A program made the position numbers and the translations under genes. A DNA stretch of 55,569 nt from Comamonadaceae bacterium. GTDB lineage: Bacteria > Pseudomonadota > Gammaproteobacteria > Burkholderiales > Burkholderiaceae_C. Of this stretch, positions 55,451 through 55,569 are shown piece by piece. Positions within the stretch are counted from its first letter, which is position 1. The number at the start of each line of letters is the position of its first letter. The DNA lies in NCBI GenBank assembly GCA_947478725.1, contig CANJWZ010000029.1:1-55569 (forward strand), read 5' to 3'. The notes under the pieces are model-generated. The model had not been told where the DNA came from. It did no database searches and worked only from the letters and a program-made list of their open reading frames with translations.

Positions 55451-55569
55451 ATGCATCGAAGAACACACACCCGTTCCAGTTACACCAAATTCAACATCGG
55501 CGATTACGTCCCACTCTTGACACGATCACAGGCAGAAACCACCAACCATTTGACTCGATTGATGTTTGA
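55451..55569 (+). CDS. Possible gene running off the window end (partial)
   Basis: ATG 55451 opens a frame that continues through the last base (39 codons and two bases). It begins MHRRTHTRSSYTKFNIGDYV and continues PLLTRSQAETTNH. No ribosome-binding site is clear. The spacing after terminator 3 resembles the two preceding small-gene units. Confidence 0.4.
   Translation, partial: MHRRTHTRSSYTKFNIGDYVPLLTRSQAETTNHLTRLMF

Overview
The window is a chromosomal segment of a betaproteobacterium, most likely a member of Burkholderiales/Comamonadaceae (Polaromonas/Rhodoferax-like). This is inferred from the order tuf - tRNA-Trp - secE - nusG - rplKAJL - rpoBC, several Bug/TctC binding proteins, a metH gene split in two, and short dispersed repeats that resemble those of this family. 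No database search was possible, so family names rest on recognised motifs and length.

Layout. (1) 1-12611: the end of tuf, tRNA-Trp, then the secE-nusG, rplKA, rplJL and rpoBC transcription-translation block on the + strand, with L1/L10-type leaders, an rplL-rpoB attenuator and a strong terminator after rpoC. (2) 29569 down to 12717: fifteen tightly packed minus-strand genes that look like one operon of about 17 kb. They encode a lipocalin-like protein, a PaaN-type aldehyde dehydrogenase, a carotenoid/lignostilbene-oxygenase-family enzyme, two CoA ligases, an alpha/beta hydrolase, a Bug protein, a nitronate-monooxygenase-like flavoprotein, an SCP2-type thiolase, a complete Liv-type ABC importer and a duplicated HxlR regulator. 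The set suggests uptake, oxidative C=C cleavage, aldehyde oxidation and CoA-dependent degradation of an unknown aromatic or polyene compound. (3) 29683-33962: EamA exporter, ketopantoate-reductase-like protein, a decayed class II aldolase, a second Bug protein and an HpaI-like aldolase. (4) 34090-52477: housekeeping genes: radA, amtB-glnK-porin, comM, split metH, a rhodanese, recQ, rsmB, a DUF4390 protein and an NtrY/NtrX-like two-component pair. (5) 52511 to the end: tRNA-Phe followed by accessory DNA with a solitary DndB-like DGQHR protein and small orphan genes separated by strong hairpin terminators. This looks like the edge of an integrated element.

Main discoveries from reading. An S-adenosylhomocysteine riboswitch lies inside the split metH locus, and its expression platform can be read directly: an anti-Shine-Dalgarno hairpin is mutually exclusive with the pseudoknot. 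A GC-rich repeat of about 70 bp is present in frame inside three conserved genes (radA, recQ, rsmB) and once between genes. In recQ it splits the zinc-binding cysteine cluster. A second, AT-richer repeat is scattered between genes and also read through inside metH. Five CCWGG pentamers spaced exactly 22 bp apart lie upstream of the dndB-like gene. The tRNA-Phe beside the accessory region has a C-A mismatch in its acceptor stem.
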